Origin: Halisarca cf. caerulea
Lineage: Eukaryota > Porifera > Demospongiae > Chondrillida > Halisarcidae
Direction of reading: 5' to 3'
Length of the DNA: 64,000 nucleotides
NCBI GenBank assembly: GCA_963170055.1
Contig: CAUJGJ010000444.1
Location: forward strand, 7,448,118-7,512,117
Shown here one piece after another: positions 32,154 to 42,155 of this stretch (the first letter of the stretch is position 1; each line of letters opens with the position of its first letter). Position numbers and translations under genes: made by a program. The notes beneath the pieces are model-generated. The model was given only the letters and a program-made list of their open reading frames with translations, was not told where the DNA came from and ran no database searches.

Positions 32154-34796
32154 TCAGTGTTCCTTATATTGACCTCTTCTCTTTTTTAGGTTCGTGCTAC
32201 CTGCTGGCCTCCCTCGTTTGGTTCCTGCTTTTTGTGTTCTCTTGGCTTTCCCTCTTGTTTGGTTTTTGAACCATTGCTTCCTAGCTCTTGAAGATGCACC
32301 TTGGTGCCAGATGGAATGACAGTCTCGCTCAGGAACCTGGCATAAGGATGGTTCGTAGGAACAGTCAGGGCAGAAACGTAGCGTTTTGTTTGTGTGGCAG
32401 TATACACACTTGCTCTTCTTACCTCCCTTTCTGAACTGACTTCCATGCATGATCATGAAGTCATCTGATTCGGGTGTGACCCTGCCATACTTTCCAATGA
32501 TTTGCTGCACCAGAGCATCCAAAAATGCTGTGTGGGTGACTTTCTTCAATTCAGCTTCCATTCTTCTCCAATTGTACAAGATCGCAGAGTTGGTTGCTAC
32601 AATTTCGATAAGATGGTAAAAGAAAGTTTTCCAGTACCTCACAGTCTTCCTCAATACACGATTATAACTTATAAACTGATCGGATTTGTCAACCCCACCC
32701 ATATACGCATTGTACTTCTCTATGGCAATGGGGATGGGCACATCCTGAGTCTGAGAGACACCTGTGTTGGTCTTCACCCTTCGTTTCACAGTGCCAGTAC
32801 TGTGTCCAGGGTATGCAGTTGTTAGCACTGTGACACACTTGCCGTCCTTCCACACAATGTAGGCAGTTGGAGAGTCCTGGGGACGGATGTAGTAGCCAGT
32901 GCCTCTCAGAATACGTGCCTTGTCCAATGCCTCTTTCAGCGTCTTCACTTCCTTCGGGGTGCCCATTCTGTTGGTCCTCACTGTCCCTGTAGCGGGAATA
33001 CCGCAATCCAGGAGATCCACAAAAAGAGTGGAGCTTGAATAAAAGTTGTCACAAAAGATTTCATATCCTTGAAAGTGGAAGGGAGTGGTAAGCCTTTTGA
33101 CAACATCGTACCCAAGACCCTTGCCAGATGACTCATCAGAGCCACTTGTCCCATAGTAAATGTCGAAGTCGACAGTATACCCAGTGGGGTCAGCCAAAAC
33201 CCAGTACTTGTACCCCCATTTGGTGGGTTTATTTCGTATGTACTGGCGGAAGTGCGTGCGAGCCTTGCTCTTGACCATGCGCTCATCTACCGAGAGCTGC
33301 TGTAATGGCTGGTAAAGATCTAGGCATTTCCGCTTGATGACATCATGGAGTGGCAGGATCTTCTTTAGTCGATGGGATGACATGCTAGACTCTTCTTCGG
33401 CAGTAACAACATGGAGAAAAGCACCTATGGCTTGAAAGCGATCACGCGTGAGTAGTCGGGGAAGATGTGATAAGTGCTGGCTGCTTTTCTTGCTCCAAGC
33501 TGAACAGTAGTTCCGAACAGAACTGATGCTGAGCAGTAAAAGGCATCCAAGATAGCGCATGATTTCATCTGGGGTCAATGGATGGCGTTTGAACCTCTTG
33601 TACATATTTGGTTTTATGCTTTGGTTCTTATCTGCATAGTCATTGGTAGATGTTACCAAACGTTCCAACACACTGTCATCAAAGAAGAGCCGGAATAGTC
33701 CCAGCTCAGATGTATCATCACCAACACTGTCAGGAAGGTGTGGGCCTGGAATTCGGAGTGGCTGAAAAGCATCTGGGGAGACAAAGTTTGAGTCCACCTG
33801 GGTTATGGGTGTTGCAATGCTTTGAACCCCATCAGTACTTCTAGCTTGTCCCTGCCTGCTAGCATTACCAGAAATTGTGCCACGCCTACCTCTATTGCCA
33901 CATCTACCTCTACTGCCACGTCTACCTCTACTGCTGAGCACACTGCCACGACCACCTCTACTAACACCAACATAACTGTTTCCACTCTCATTGCTACTTG
34001 TATCCACATTACTCACCACCACTTCCTCCACAGCATCCACCACCCCTTGCTCCACACTGTCCACCACCCCTTGCTGCACACTGCCCACCACCCCTTCCTC
34101 CATGCTGCCCACCACCCCTTCCTCCACAGCATCCACCACCCCTTGCTCCACACTGTCCACCACCCCTTGCTGCACACTGCCCACCACCCCTTCCTCCATG
34201 CTGCCCACCACCCCTTCCTCCACAACATCCACCACCCCTTCCTCCACAGTATCCACCACCCATTCCTCCACAGTATCCACCACCCCTTCCTCCACAGTAT
34301 CCACCACACCTTGCTCCATACTATCCACCATTTCTTGCTCTAAACTCTTCAACAAACTCTTACCATCATTACCAGTACCACCTAGCATCACAGTGCTATG
34401 CACTTCATCCAAGCCACTCCAATCACTGTCGTCCTCTTCATCCTCAGAACTACTATCACTAGTTATACTGCTTTCCTCACTTAATTCAATTTCACTTTCA
34501 GTTGCTTCATTTTGAGTATTATCTGCATGTTCTGCGCCAATGATGTTTCCTAGTACTGTGGTGGCCGTACATTTGCTGTTCGTTTGCTGTACCAACAGCC
34601 GAACCGGTAAATGCGATGTAGCTGGAAATTTCGACCGTTTTGAGACATGCTTTTCGTCCAAATTGCTAGAATCAGTCTCCCAGTTATCCTCTGAGCCTTC
34701 GCTGGGCGTTGAGTCGCTTGTGCTGTCAGCATGAAGGTAAGCGAGAACTTCTTCTGTCGAATAGAATCTCCGACTTTTGTCTTCTCTGGAAGCCAT
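32154..34796 (-). CDS. piggyBac transposase (PGBD-like), intact
   Basis: Open 880-codon gene starting at ATG 34796 (MASREDKSRRFYSTEEVLAYL, the usual piggyBac N-terminal start). An acidic Ser/Asp/Glu region follows, then about 14 octapeptide repeats of the VVDTVEEG type, and a Gly/Arg-rich stretch (RGGRGSVLSSRGRRGSRGR). The DDE_Tnp_1_7 catalytic domain contains VDERMVKSKARTHFRQY with IRNKPTKWGYKYW (first Asp), FQGYEIFCDNFYSSSTLF (second Asp) and NAYMGGVDKSDQFISYN (third Asp). A C-terminal Cys-rich zinc-ribbon (CVYCHTNKTLRFCPDC and the Cys/His residues after it) is followed by a Lys/Arg-rich tail. It cuts out the element exactly at TTAA (family knowledge). All catalytic motifs are kept and no stop is present. 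Confidence 0.93.
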   Translation of the reverse strand: MASREDKSRRFYSTEEVLAYLHADSTSDSTPSEGSEDNWETDSSNLDEKHVSKRSKFPATSHLPVRLLVQQTNSKCTATTVLGNIIGAEHADNTQNEATESEIELSEESSITSDSSSEDEEDDSDWSGLDEVHSTVMLGGTGNDGKSLLKSLEQEMVDSMEQGVVDTVEEGVVDTVEEWVVDTVEEGVVDVVEEGVVGSMEEGVVGSVQQGVVDSVEQGVVDAVEEGVVGSMEEGVVGSVQQGVVDSVEQGVVDAVEEVVVSNVDTSSNESGNSYVGVSRGGRGSVLSSRGRRGSRGRCGNRGRRGTISGNASRQGQARSTDGVQSIATPITQVDSNFVSPDAFQPLRIPGPHLPDSVGDDTSELGLFRLFFDDSVLERLVTSTNDYADKNQSIKPNMYKRFKRHPLTPDEIMRYLGCLLLLSISSVRNYCSAWSKKSSQHLSHLPRLLTRDRFQAIGAFLHVVTAEEESSMSSHRLKKILPLHDVIKRKCLDLYQPLQQLSVDERMVKSKARTHFRQYIRNKPTKWGYKYWVLADPTGYTVDFDIYYGTSGSDESSGKGLGYDVVKRLTTPFHFQGYEIFCDNFYSSSTLFVDLLDCGIPATGTVRTNRMGTPKEVKTLKEALDKARILRGTGYYIRPQDSPTAYIVWKDGKCVTVLTTAYPGHSTGTVKRRVKTNTGVSQTQDVPIPIAIEKYNAYMGGVDKSDQFISYNRVLRKTVRYWKTFFYHLIEIVATNSAILYNWRRMEAELKKVTHTAFLDALVQQIIGKYGRVTPESDDFMIMHGSQFRKGGKKSKCVYCHTNKTLRFCPDCSYEPSLCQVPERDCHSIWHQGASSRARKQWFKNQTRGKAKRTQKAGTKRGRPAGSTNLKKRRGQYKEH
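34017..34340 (-). repeat. 24-bp coding minisatellite in the piggyBac gene
   Basis: About 13-14 units of CCACCACCCCTTCCTCCACAGTAT type, encoding VVDTVEEG, VVGSMEEG, VVGSVQQG and VVDSVEQG. Some pairs of units recur as larger 96-bp blocks, suggesting stepwise duplication. The unit is a multiple of three, so the frame is kept. Plus-strand open frames over this array are by-products. Confidence 0.9.
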
Positions 34797-35045
34797 ATCC
34801 AAAAATTTACGTAATTATGCGGATTTCTTTGTCATTCGCGCTGTGAATAAAGGAAGGTTTTGAAACGAATTTATGTCAGGCATTTCAGGATATTTTTGCT
34901 CAAGAACACAATCGAAGATACGTTTTACTATACTACCTTCACTTTATGGCTATGATTTGGCGGCAAACGTAACCATTTTGTTCAAAAATATTTTTTAACC
35001 TGGGGAACTGTAGTTCCCCATATGCATACGGCGCGAGGTATAGGG

Positions 35046-35690
35046 TTAAATTCTACAGACCTTTGAATGAATGTATGCTTTTGGCCACTGTACATAACTT
35101 CCAGGATAGAGATTATGATCTCCTTCAATTGGGTCTTCAAATAGCGCTACACCATTTGGCATGACTTCCGTTATTTCACATACAACACAGTTTTCTATAA
35201 TTGGCCTCCCATGCAGAGTTAATCTTTCCAGGCAAGTGTAACCCTTTGTCATTTCTTCCCCACAGCAATTCATCAAGCACTTTTCTTCATCTTTATCAAG
35301 AAGATAAAAATAACCAAATGGCAACTTTGTTTTATTGGCTTCTTTACCTAAAAAAAAGAAACAGTTGAATAATTTATTATTACAGTATTGCATACATAAA
35401 TAGTTCTTATAGAAGTATCAACTTGCCTCCTTTCCTTATTGTATAGAACCTTGTTTTGGAAGTAGTTAGCAGCTGTCAACTGCTCAATGTTCTTCTTTAA
35501 AGTTTTTATTTCAACAGGTGGTTTCAGTGACAATGTATATCACTGATTGTCCCTTGTGGTATCAATGACAGCAATCTTGATGGTCTTCATGGCTTTTCTA
35601 AGACAAAACTTAAAGTCCTTTAAAGTTAACTCAGAGGATTCAAATGGAATACTGAAAATCCTAATGCCATCAAGGACTTAGTATGCTGTT
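35046..35690 (-). pseudogene. Unknown gene remnant beside the piggyBac element
   Basis: An exon-like frame 35046-35345 follows a TTTTTTTTAG acceptor and reads LPFGYFYLLDKDEEKCLMNC, LERLTLHGRPIIENCVVCEI and LFEDPIEGDHNLYPGSYVQWP. Its TAA stop lies inside the TTAA piggyBac target. Upstream, a second frame (35420-35690) gives IRIFSIPFESSELTLKDFKF, a TGA, then LKPPVEIKTLKKNIEQL. The intron donor between them (35345-35420) is not clear. I do not recognise the protein; Cys content and regular spacing suggest a real former gene. Confidence 0.4.
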
Positions 35691-35764
35691 TACAGCTAGA
35701 GACAGAAAGTTGTTTACCACTGTACATAGGTGTTGCATATTGATTGCATCCCATGATTTTCTCA

Positions 35765-36195
35765 TGTCTATGAGCACATTCCATTTCCATGAAAGACATT
35801 CAGCTTCCCCTGCACCAAGAATACATAGCATGAAGAAGGACACTCAGCTTACCCTGCACAAAGAGTACTTGCCATGAAGGACACTCACTTAGCCCTACAC
35901 AAAAAAACATACCATGAAGGACACTTAGCTCATACCATAAAGGACTCTTTGTACACACCATAATGGACACTTAACACATACCATAAAGGACTTATAGCAC
36001 ATACCATGAAGGACACTTAGCACATACCATGAAGGACACTTAGCACATACCATAAAGGACTTACAGCACATACCATGAAGGACACTTAGCACATACCATA
36101 AAGGACTCTTAGCACATATCATGAAGAACTCTTAGCACATACCATGGTGGACAATTAGCACATGTCATAAAGAAAAAAAAGCAAATGCCATAAAG
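35765..36195 (+). repeat. 23-bp tandem repeat array
   Basis: Roughly 16-18 units of ACATACCATGAAGGACACTTAGC with variants (ATAAAGGACTTATAGC, ATAAAGGACTCTTAGC). Units are regular in 35930-36180 and longer or interrupted before that. The minus-strand frame through it gives only a repetitive Cys/Met-rich peptide. Confidence 0.9.
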
Positions 36196-36289
36196 GACAT
36201 GGCAAGTCCCACAATACTGAAACAAATGACAATCTTAACTTCTCAATTATGCAATAAAATGATATAGTCTAAATATTCTATTGTCCAAT

Positions 36290-36897
36290 AATGTATACAT
36301 TATACACATACACATTATACACATACAGCTGGGTCACCACTGTAGAGCTGGGTGAGCTCGTTGTGGGAGTAGCTGTAGCAGGAAATCGACTCGTGGGAGC
36401 ATCTGTCACTGTGACAGGTGATGGATTAGATTGGGTAGGAGTTGGCGGTGGAACATCTACATTGGCCTGGTCCAACACCAAGTCATCATCTAGAATGTCA
36501 TCCTCTCCTTCGTCCCTTTCATTTTCCACATTACCGCTAGTACTGCATGAAAGAGGACGAAATCAGACAATATCAATTCAATATGTGGTGATACATATAC
36601 CGTTGCATAGCAATGGTGATTTCAATTGAGAAATTTTGCAATGCAAGAATAGTAATTAAAGGGGGAACTAATGAAAACTGCAGCACAATATGCAGTACTG
36701 AAGTATATACTCACTTTTTGTGCTTCACAATCTCCTTTAAGAAAAGAAGTAACTTAAAATAGGGCCAAACAGGCGAGTTGCCGCTAGATCACCGAGTCAT
36801 CATCAAGTTGAGTCACTTACGTCATTCGTGTGAATTCGCTACGTAAACGTTGCTTTGCGTTAAATTGCGTTACGTTGATAGTGTGAATTGGCCTTTA
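36290..36897 (-). pseudogene. 5' fragment of a Harbinger element with partner-gene exons
   Basis: The right edge (36840-36897) is a Harbinger terminus like that of element 1 (TTGCGTTA repeats, GTGTGAATTGGCC, then TTTA). Reading inward on the minus strand, an exon ending EIVKHK is followed by a GTGAGT donor (about 36715). An intron then ends in CATGCAG near 36543, and a second exon reads NVENERDEGEDDILDDDL followed by a Pro/Thr/Ser-rich segment. This fits the Myb-like partner gene. The fragment breaks off at a TATACACA microsatellite at 36290-36330. Confidence 0.6.
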
Positions 36898-36960
36898 CTG
36901 TATGCCATAGGACTGCAGGAGTGCATACCAGGGATTTAGCACTAGAAGGTGATTATAGGA

Positions 36961-37219
36961 CAAGTAAAAAATTCGAGTTAAAAACTCGTGGGGGCTGCCG
37001 CCCCACGCACTCGGATCACTTGCAAAGCATTGGAGTGTAAACACACAGCTGAACATTCATTGAACATACTGTTTATTGTAATTGGACGATTGTTTTAAAA
37101 ACAATTGCCATATTTGGCAATTGTTTTCAAAACAATCCCTATAACTCATTCCTGTATATATTCATACTTCTCTATTACTATTATATAAATTCTCTTTTAT
37201 AAGACTTTTCTTCAAATCC

Positions 37220-37264
<45 letters not shown>

Positions 37265-37328
37265 GACGAGCGTTACACACCGGAAGTCCAAGTGAAAACA
37301 ATATAGGGGCTGCCTGTGGTAGCCCCTA
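36961..37328 (-). repeat. Repeat C copy 3 (uninterrupted, empty site)
   Basis: Full 368-bp copy in inverse orientation: hairpin CTCGTGGGGGCTGCCGCCCC at the left edge, GGGGCTGCCTGTGGTAGCCCC at the right, TA microsatellite and AATTGTTTTCAAAACAAT inside. At the position where copy 1 holds Harbinger A this copy reads straight through a single TTA. It serves as an internal control for that insertion. Confidence 0.9.
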
Positions 37329-37437
37329 ACAAGAATTATGCTTTGCTTGGATATCTAGTGACCTTCTTGAGATCATGGTTAACATCTAGGATTTCTTGTG
37401 GGGGGTGGGAGTGGCGGTGAGGGTGAGCTTGAGTATC

Positions 37438-37466
37438 ACAGTGGGTGTGGGTGTGTGTGGGTGTGT

Positions 37467-37506
<40 letters not shown>

Positions 37507-37570
37507 GTTACAGTGTACTGTGTGTGTGTGTGTGTGTGCGTGTGTTACAGTGTACTGTGTGTGTGTGTCT
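37438..37570. repeat. (TG)n microsatellite
   Basis: Long GTGTGT tract interrupted by two copies of GTGTTACAGTGTACTGTG. No coding meaning; reading frames here are simple-sequence artefacts. Confidence 0.95.
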
Positions 37571-37601
37571 ATGTACATGTGTACATTGACCACCCATGAA
37601 C

Positions 37602-37850
37602 AAGTGATTTGAGTTTAAAAAACTCGTGGGCCGCCTACAGCCCTGGAATCTCGAATCGCTTGGAAATCGTCGTTATTGGCTGATAAAATCAGGAGTAAAC
37701 GAATGAATTTCACCGAAAAATAGCTGAAAGATTATGTACCGACTTCGCGTCCGCCATGTTGTTGACATATATATATATATAGACATTGTTCCAGACGTTC
37801 CGGTGAAAGTGAAAACAATATAGGGCGCCTTGCGGCAGCCCAAAAAATAA
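37602..37850 (-). repeat. Short relative of repeat C (copy 6)
   Basis: The left edge (CAAGTGATTTGAGTTTAAAA, then ACTCGTGGGCCGCC) and right edge (GAAAACAATATAGGGCGCC, then GCGGCAGCCC) match the two ends of repeat C. The interior (about 160 bp, short TA run) is different. It may be a distinct subfamily that shares only termini. Confidence 0.65.
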
Positions 37851-37983
37851 TAGCCTAGCCAATCTTGTTACCATCAAATCCATTGAGACCTGTAGGGTCT
37901 GATAGTGCAACCACTGTGACATTTGGCACTGCAAGTGTTGAGTGTAGACAATGTATATCATAGTTTACCACCGTTGGGTATGC

Positions 37984-40900
37984 CTATCATCTATACCTAC
38001 ACATACGTACATTCCTCTGAGTCGCTGTCCAAGTTTTGCTGCAAGGAACGCTTCATTAGAAGGGACTTGTGTTCAACTATTGACCGGAAGTTTTAGACCT
38101 TACAGATGTATACAGACATAAATTTATAGCATATACTCACCAGCTGCAAATTTCGATGAACCTAGAGGAATTTGTGGCAGATGGGCACTGGTTTCTGTAG
38201 TAACTGTGTAATTGTATGTTTCATCCAACCATAAAGGATTGAATTATATCATATAGTGGAATGCCATGTGTTCTTACATTGTTCTCTGTCAGACTGGTCC
38301 AGGTCTACCAACCTGGGGCGCTTCCTCCCTGACTTCCTCTCCAGCTTTGGGCGAGAGTTCCTCCTCAACTTTGTCAGATTCAGAGGCTGTACATTGAAGT
38401 GTATGTTGTTGAGCAACATTTTGTAGGCAGTCCAAAAGCTGTCGGTGCTTCAGCTTGATGAAGCTCAATTTCATAGTACACAGATTTCCAAACTTTGTAC
38501 ATAAGTATATACACATACAAAGTAAGAAATTTCACGTATATCCAGGAATGTGTAAATTTAACTGAATCATGAAGTATGTATGATAGGTATTTCATATGTA
38601 GGATTGACCCTGAAATAAAATGGCCACCCGTACATTCGCACAGAATATATTTTCACTCAATATTCACTCTGGTGTAAGATTTCAAACCCAGAACACCTTA
38701 TTCCGACATTTGGTAGGTTTAAGCTACAATAAAGTACAAGCCAAGCCTATAAATGTCTTCTCAGAGCTATATACTCACCTTGACTTTAGGTGTGCTTGAT
38801 ATTCCCACTATATCTTTAACTGCCTTGATGTGGTAGCATTCTCCCACACTAGGGCAGCTGCACGTTGGTTTAGAACTCAGGGACCCTGTCTGTGCCTGAG
38901 ATGCCCTCGACATTAAACACCTTAAGATGTGGGTCAAAAGACACCATGTCCCTTCGGTTCACAGTCCAGGCAAGCATGTCCGATGTGGTCGCTGTTGGTT
39001 GAGGTTAACTGTTGATGCATTGGCATGTCAGTTGATGTACAATACTTACCATGCTGAGTGGTATCCCTGGTCTGCATTGTATGTGGGGCCATTGAAGTCA
39101 AGGTATTGCCTGCTGATAGTAGTTAAGTGCTTGATGAAAATGTTGCCAAGAGTTAATAATGACTAGCTGCTTACTTGAGGAGTTGCCCTGACTTGCTGGT
39201 CCCATTTGAACCAAAGAACCTGTTGGTTTATAATGAGATGAAGCATTCAAGACTGTGTCAATTAATGTCGTAGGCAAGAATGTCTCGTTATTGCTCACCT
39301 GAGAGAGAGGTGCCATCTGAATTATGGCTTGGGGGAGGCGGTGGGGGAGAAGCCTGGCCTGTTGATAAAGTGAACATTTGTCGAGCAATGTTTCCACACA
39401 TATACACACATCGTAATGTTTGTACATACACATGTATGTACTTACACGAGGGGGCGGTACCAACTGAAGTTTGGCTTGTGGAGGGGCAAGGAGGTGGGGA
39501 TGGGGAAGGATCCTGGTCTGTTGTTGGTAGATTGATTGCAACAATATCTTTGTTTAGTGTGTGTATGACTTAACGTACACATGCACCTACCAGAGTGAGA
39601 GAGGTGCTACTTGGGATGTGGTTTGGGGAAGAGGGAGCCAAGGTATTGGGCAGAACTGTTGATAGATCAGACATAATGTACATGCATGTATGTCATAGTG
39701 TGCATATGTACTTAACATGAGGGGAGGTGCCATCTGATCCACATGTCGGGAAGGAGGGAGGCAGTGACTTGGCTGAAGCTGTTAGTAGATTAGTGATGAA
39801 CTAATGTGTACGTCACTAAGAATCTTTGTGTGTGTGTGGTGTTTTTCACACTTACCTGACAATGTGCTGGTTTAGGTTTGGCTCAGTGAGAAAGGAGGCA
39901 TGGGAGTAGTCAGGACTGCAGATATAGATTGGTTTTAAACGTATATATTAAAGCATCGTTATCTAGTTTCTTACGGGGATGAGTGGTGTTGTCTGATGTA
40001 CCAGGAGAGGCGGTAGCTGCAGGTGTCAGGGTTGGTTCTGTATGTACAGAGTATAAGAATAATTATGAAGTAGCTCACATAATGGAATTTGTGTACCCTT
40101 CTCTTACTGCATGATGCATGGTGGCTGCCTCTTGCATCTGCTGCAGCAGTTCATCCACATTAAGGGCCTGTACCATCTCCATAGCCTGTACATCTCTTTT
40201 GAGATGGCAGAACTCAGGTTTGAGACGGTATTCACCAAGGCCTACAGTCATTGAAGTCACATAGCAATTCAAGATCATGCGTTCATCGTACATGTTGACA
40301 TGTCATTGAAGTAGGTCTACTCACCAGCTAGTCCTCTGTGTATTTCATTGATGAAATACTGCTGCAGCTGGTACAGTGCTGTCATCATGGCATCCACTGG
40401 TGCCTCCTTCCAGCCCTGCAGAGCCTTGATCACTTTGTTCAAGGACTCAGACAGGTTGGTGGTGACACCAGAGTCAGCAGTGTACAGCCCTAACTGCTCC
40501 AGCCTCCACCTTCCAATCCTGGTATCTACCTCTTTGTGGATGTGCTGGAGGTAGTACTCCCTAAAGAGGTCGTCCCAAACCCCACTCAGCTCACTGAGCT
40601 TCTCCTCATAGTCCTGCTGGCTGGGCTGATTGAACAAAGTCCGTAAGTGACTGGTGATGATGTTGATGTCACTTATCGGAACTCCGTGTTTCAGCAGCCA
40701 GTTACGCACATCAGGGTAGATGTGGTTCCAACAGAACACCTGGGGTAGGGTGGGCACCTATGCAGAGATGGCTGTAGTGATGGCCCTCTCTCTGTCAGTC
40801 ACTATGCCAACCCTGCACTTCCTGGGAATTACTTCCTTTAGATGCCTAAAGAAAGTCATATGTGTGCTCGCAAACTTCCTCTTATGTAAGAGGAAGAGAG

Positions 40901-42155
40901 CTGGGACACATGGCTCCCCTTTAAACTGTGTTGCCCAGTACAGTGCAAACGACAAATAAAAATTCCCCAACTGGAAGGTGGTGTCATAGGACAAAACCTG
41001 TCGAGGGGCCTGGAGTTGAAGCTCCACCTTCATGTCCTCTAGCAACTCCTCCATTCCAAACACTACCTCCAGGTCTGGATAGGTAATGATCTGCCTGACA
41101 AACCCTCCCACCTCGTACGATAGGGCGAAGGTTGTATAAGCTGTCCTGTCCCAGCCTTGCCCCATGCCTGAGGGTGTATCTCAGGTTCCGGATCTGAATG
41201 AATGAAACCAGATCTGATTCACACTTATATCTTTTGTTATATCGTTTTCTGCATGTTCTCTCAGAGTGCAATTTTCATGTTCAAAAGTCACAATGTAAGA
41301 CTTATATGTACGTGTGGTACAGCTATTTGAAGTTGTGTGATAAGTTTTGTCCACACGCACCTGTTTGATGTTTCTTGGCATCTTTATGGCATGGTATGTT
41401 GTGTCGATACCAGCCTTGTCCACCTCAGTCTTATAGGTAGCAGAAGGTAGTTGAGGTGCAATTGCCTTCTGCTTCAGCTCCTCCATGTATGAGGGTAGAG
41501 TGCGCAAGTGCTCTCTACCCTCTCCCTCCTTCATCCCTCGATAAGGCAGGCCCTCAAAGACACCACTGTCTCCAAGGTAGTGGACTAGGGTGTATTTTGT
41601 CTGGTCCACCAGTTGGTATGCTTGGCGTTGAAAATTCTTGCTGGGACCATTAGGGGTTTCGATGTTGAAATACATCTTTTTTAATCTGGGATTTCTTTTT
41701 GGTAGCTTGTGTACCCCCTCACATCTCCAGCGATACTGGTCACAACGCCAGTCATCTATATTATAGCAAATATTTGGGTATTTATATGTATGTAAATTTG
41801 AAAAAGTATTGAATTGCATAGTTAAAACTGTATTATCTTGTCATGTCTGTATAACTAACTGTCTTGTCTTGCTCTTTATATTGCAGGTATAAGATGAGGC
41901 TATGATACAGATTTTAAATTTTAACTTTATTCATATTTTTCTTTTAACTTGACTTCACTTGTGTGTAAATGTGTATAACTGCATGCCAAGATTAATGTTT
42001 TGCATACCTGCTCTGCCTTCGGTGAGGAAAAGGAATACCTCTCCGCCTGAGGGCTTTACAGGCGGTGAACGAATTGCTGCGAATTTGGAAGCAGACTTCA
42101 GAATAGCAGTGGCTTCTGTTTCAGTGAAACATCGAGCTCGTGGGGAAAGAGCCAT
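37984..42155 (-). pseudogene. MULE transposase with SWIM finger, multi-exon, broken
   Basis: Mutator-like transposase gene. Exon 42008-42155 (from ATG; SGGEVFLFLTEGRA) ends GCAG|GTATGC. Exon 41361-41755 starts ADDWRCDQYRW and ends IKMPRNIKQ. Exon 40325-41193 holds the MULE core: YDTTFQLGNFYLSFALYW (first Asp), VGIVTDRERAITTAISA (second Asp), VFCWNHIYPDV, then TNLSESLNKVIK. Exon 40108-40241 starts LGEYRLKPEF. Eight Pro/Ser/Thr-rich micro-exons follow, then exon 38779-38991 with WTVNRRDMVSFD and a SWIM zinc finger (CSCPSVGECYHIKAVK). A basic exon at about 38280-38460 (LNLTKLRRNSRPKLERKSGR, then KRPRL) is followed by weak exons down to 37984. Damage: frameshift near 41113, TAG 40758-40760, TAA in one micro-exon, frameshift before the SWIM finger. 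Confidence 0.8.
39050..40037 (-). repeat. Array of eight same-phase micro-exons
   Basis: Inferred exons (minus strand order): 39975-40037, 39856-39915, 39717-39778, 39587-39655, 39446-39517, 39299-39358, 39175-39219, 39050-39109. Lengths are 63, 60, 62, 69, 72, 60, 45 and 60 bp. Each follows a CAG acceptor and nearly all precede GTAAG/GTGAG-type donors; all share the same split-codon phase. They encode similar peptides (QASPPPPPSHNSDGTSLS, QDPSPSPPPCPSTSQTSVGT, and so on). The donors at 39587 and 39717 are weak, and 39856-39915 contains a TAA. Confidence 0.7.

Larger units (their letters stand above)
31589..35045. mobile_element. Complete piggyBac element with TTAA duplications
   Basis: 3457 bp flanked by TTAA on both sides (31585-31588 and 35046-35049), the fixed piggyBac target. 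Left end CCCTATAGCTCGCGC; right end, read inward, CCCTATACCTCGCGC: a 15-bp inverted repeat with one mismatch. Just inside the left end is the palindrome GCTCGCGCGAGC. About 25 bp inside the right end is GGGGAACTGTAGTTCCCC, a hairpin. The transposase gene between them is open. This is the best-preserved element in the window. Confidence 0.93.

Noticed and set aside
33822..34515. Plus-strand open frames of up to 174 codons over the piggyBac repeat
   Set aside because: They are antisense readings of the 24-bp coding minisatellite (His/Pro- and Ser/Thr-rich repeats); the minus-strand frame is the continuous piggyBac gene.
35925..36122. 65-codon minus-strand Cys-rich frame
   Set aside because: Product of the 23-bp tandem repeat; no start context or motif.
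35765..36195. CRISPR-like array
   Set aside because: The 23-bp units are contiguous without unique spacers and the DNA is eukaryotic.
37336..37599. Cys/Val- or His/Thr-rich frames
   Set aside because: Simple-sequence products of the TG microsatellite.
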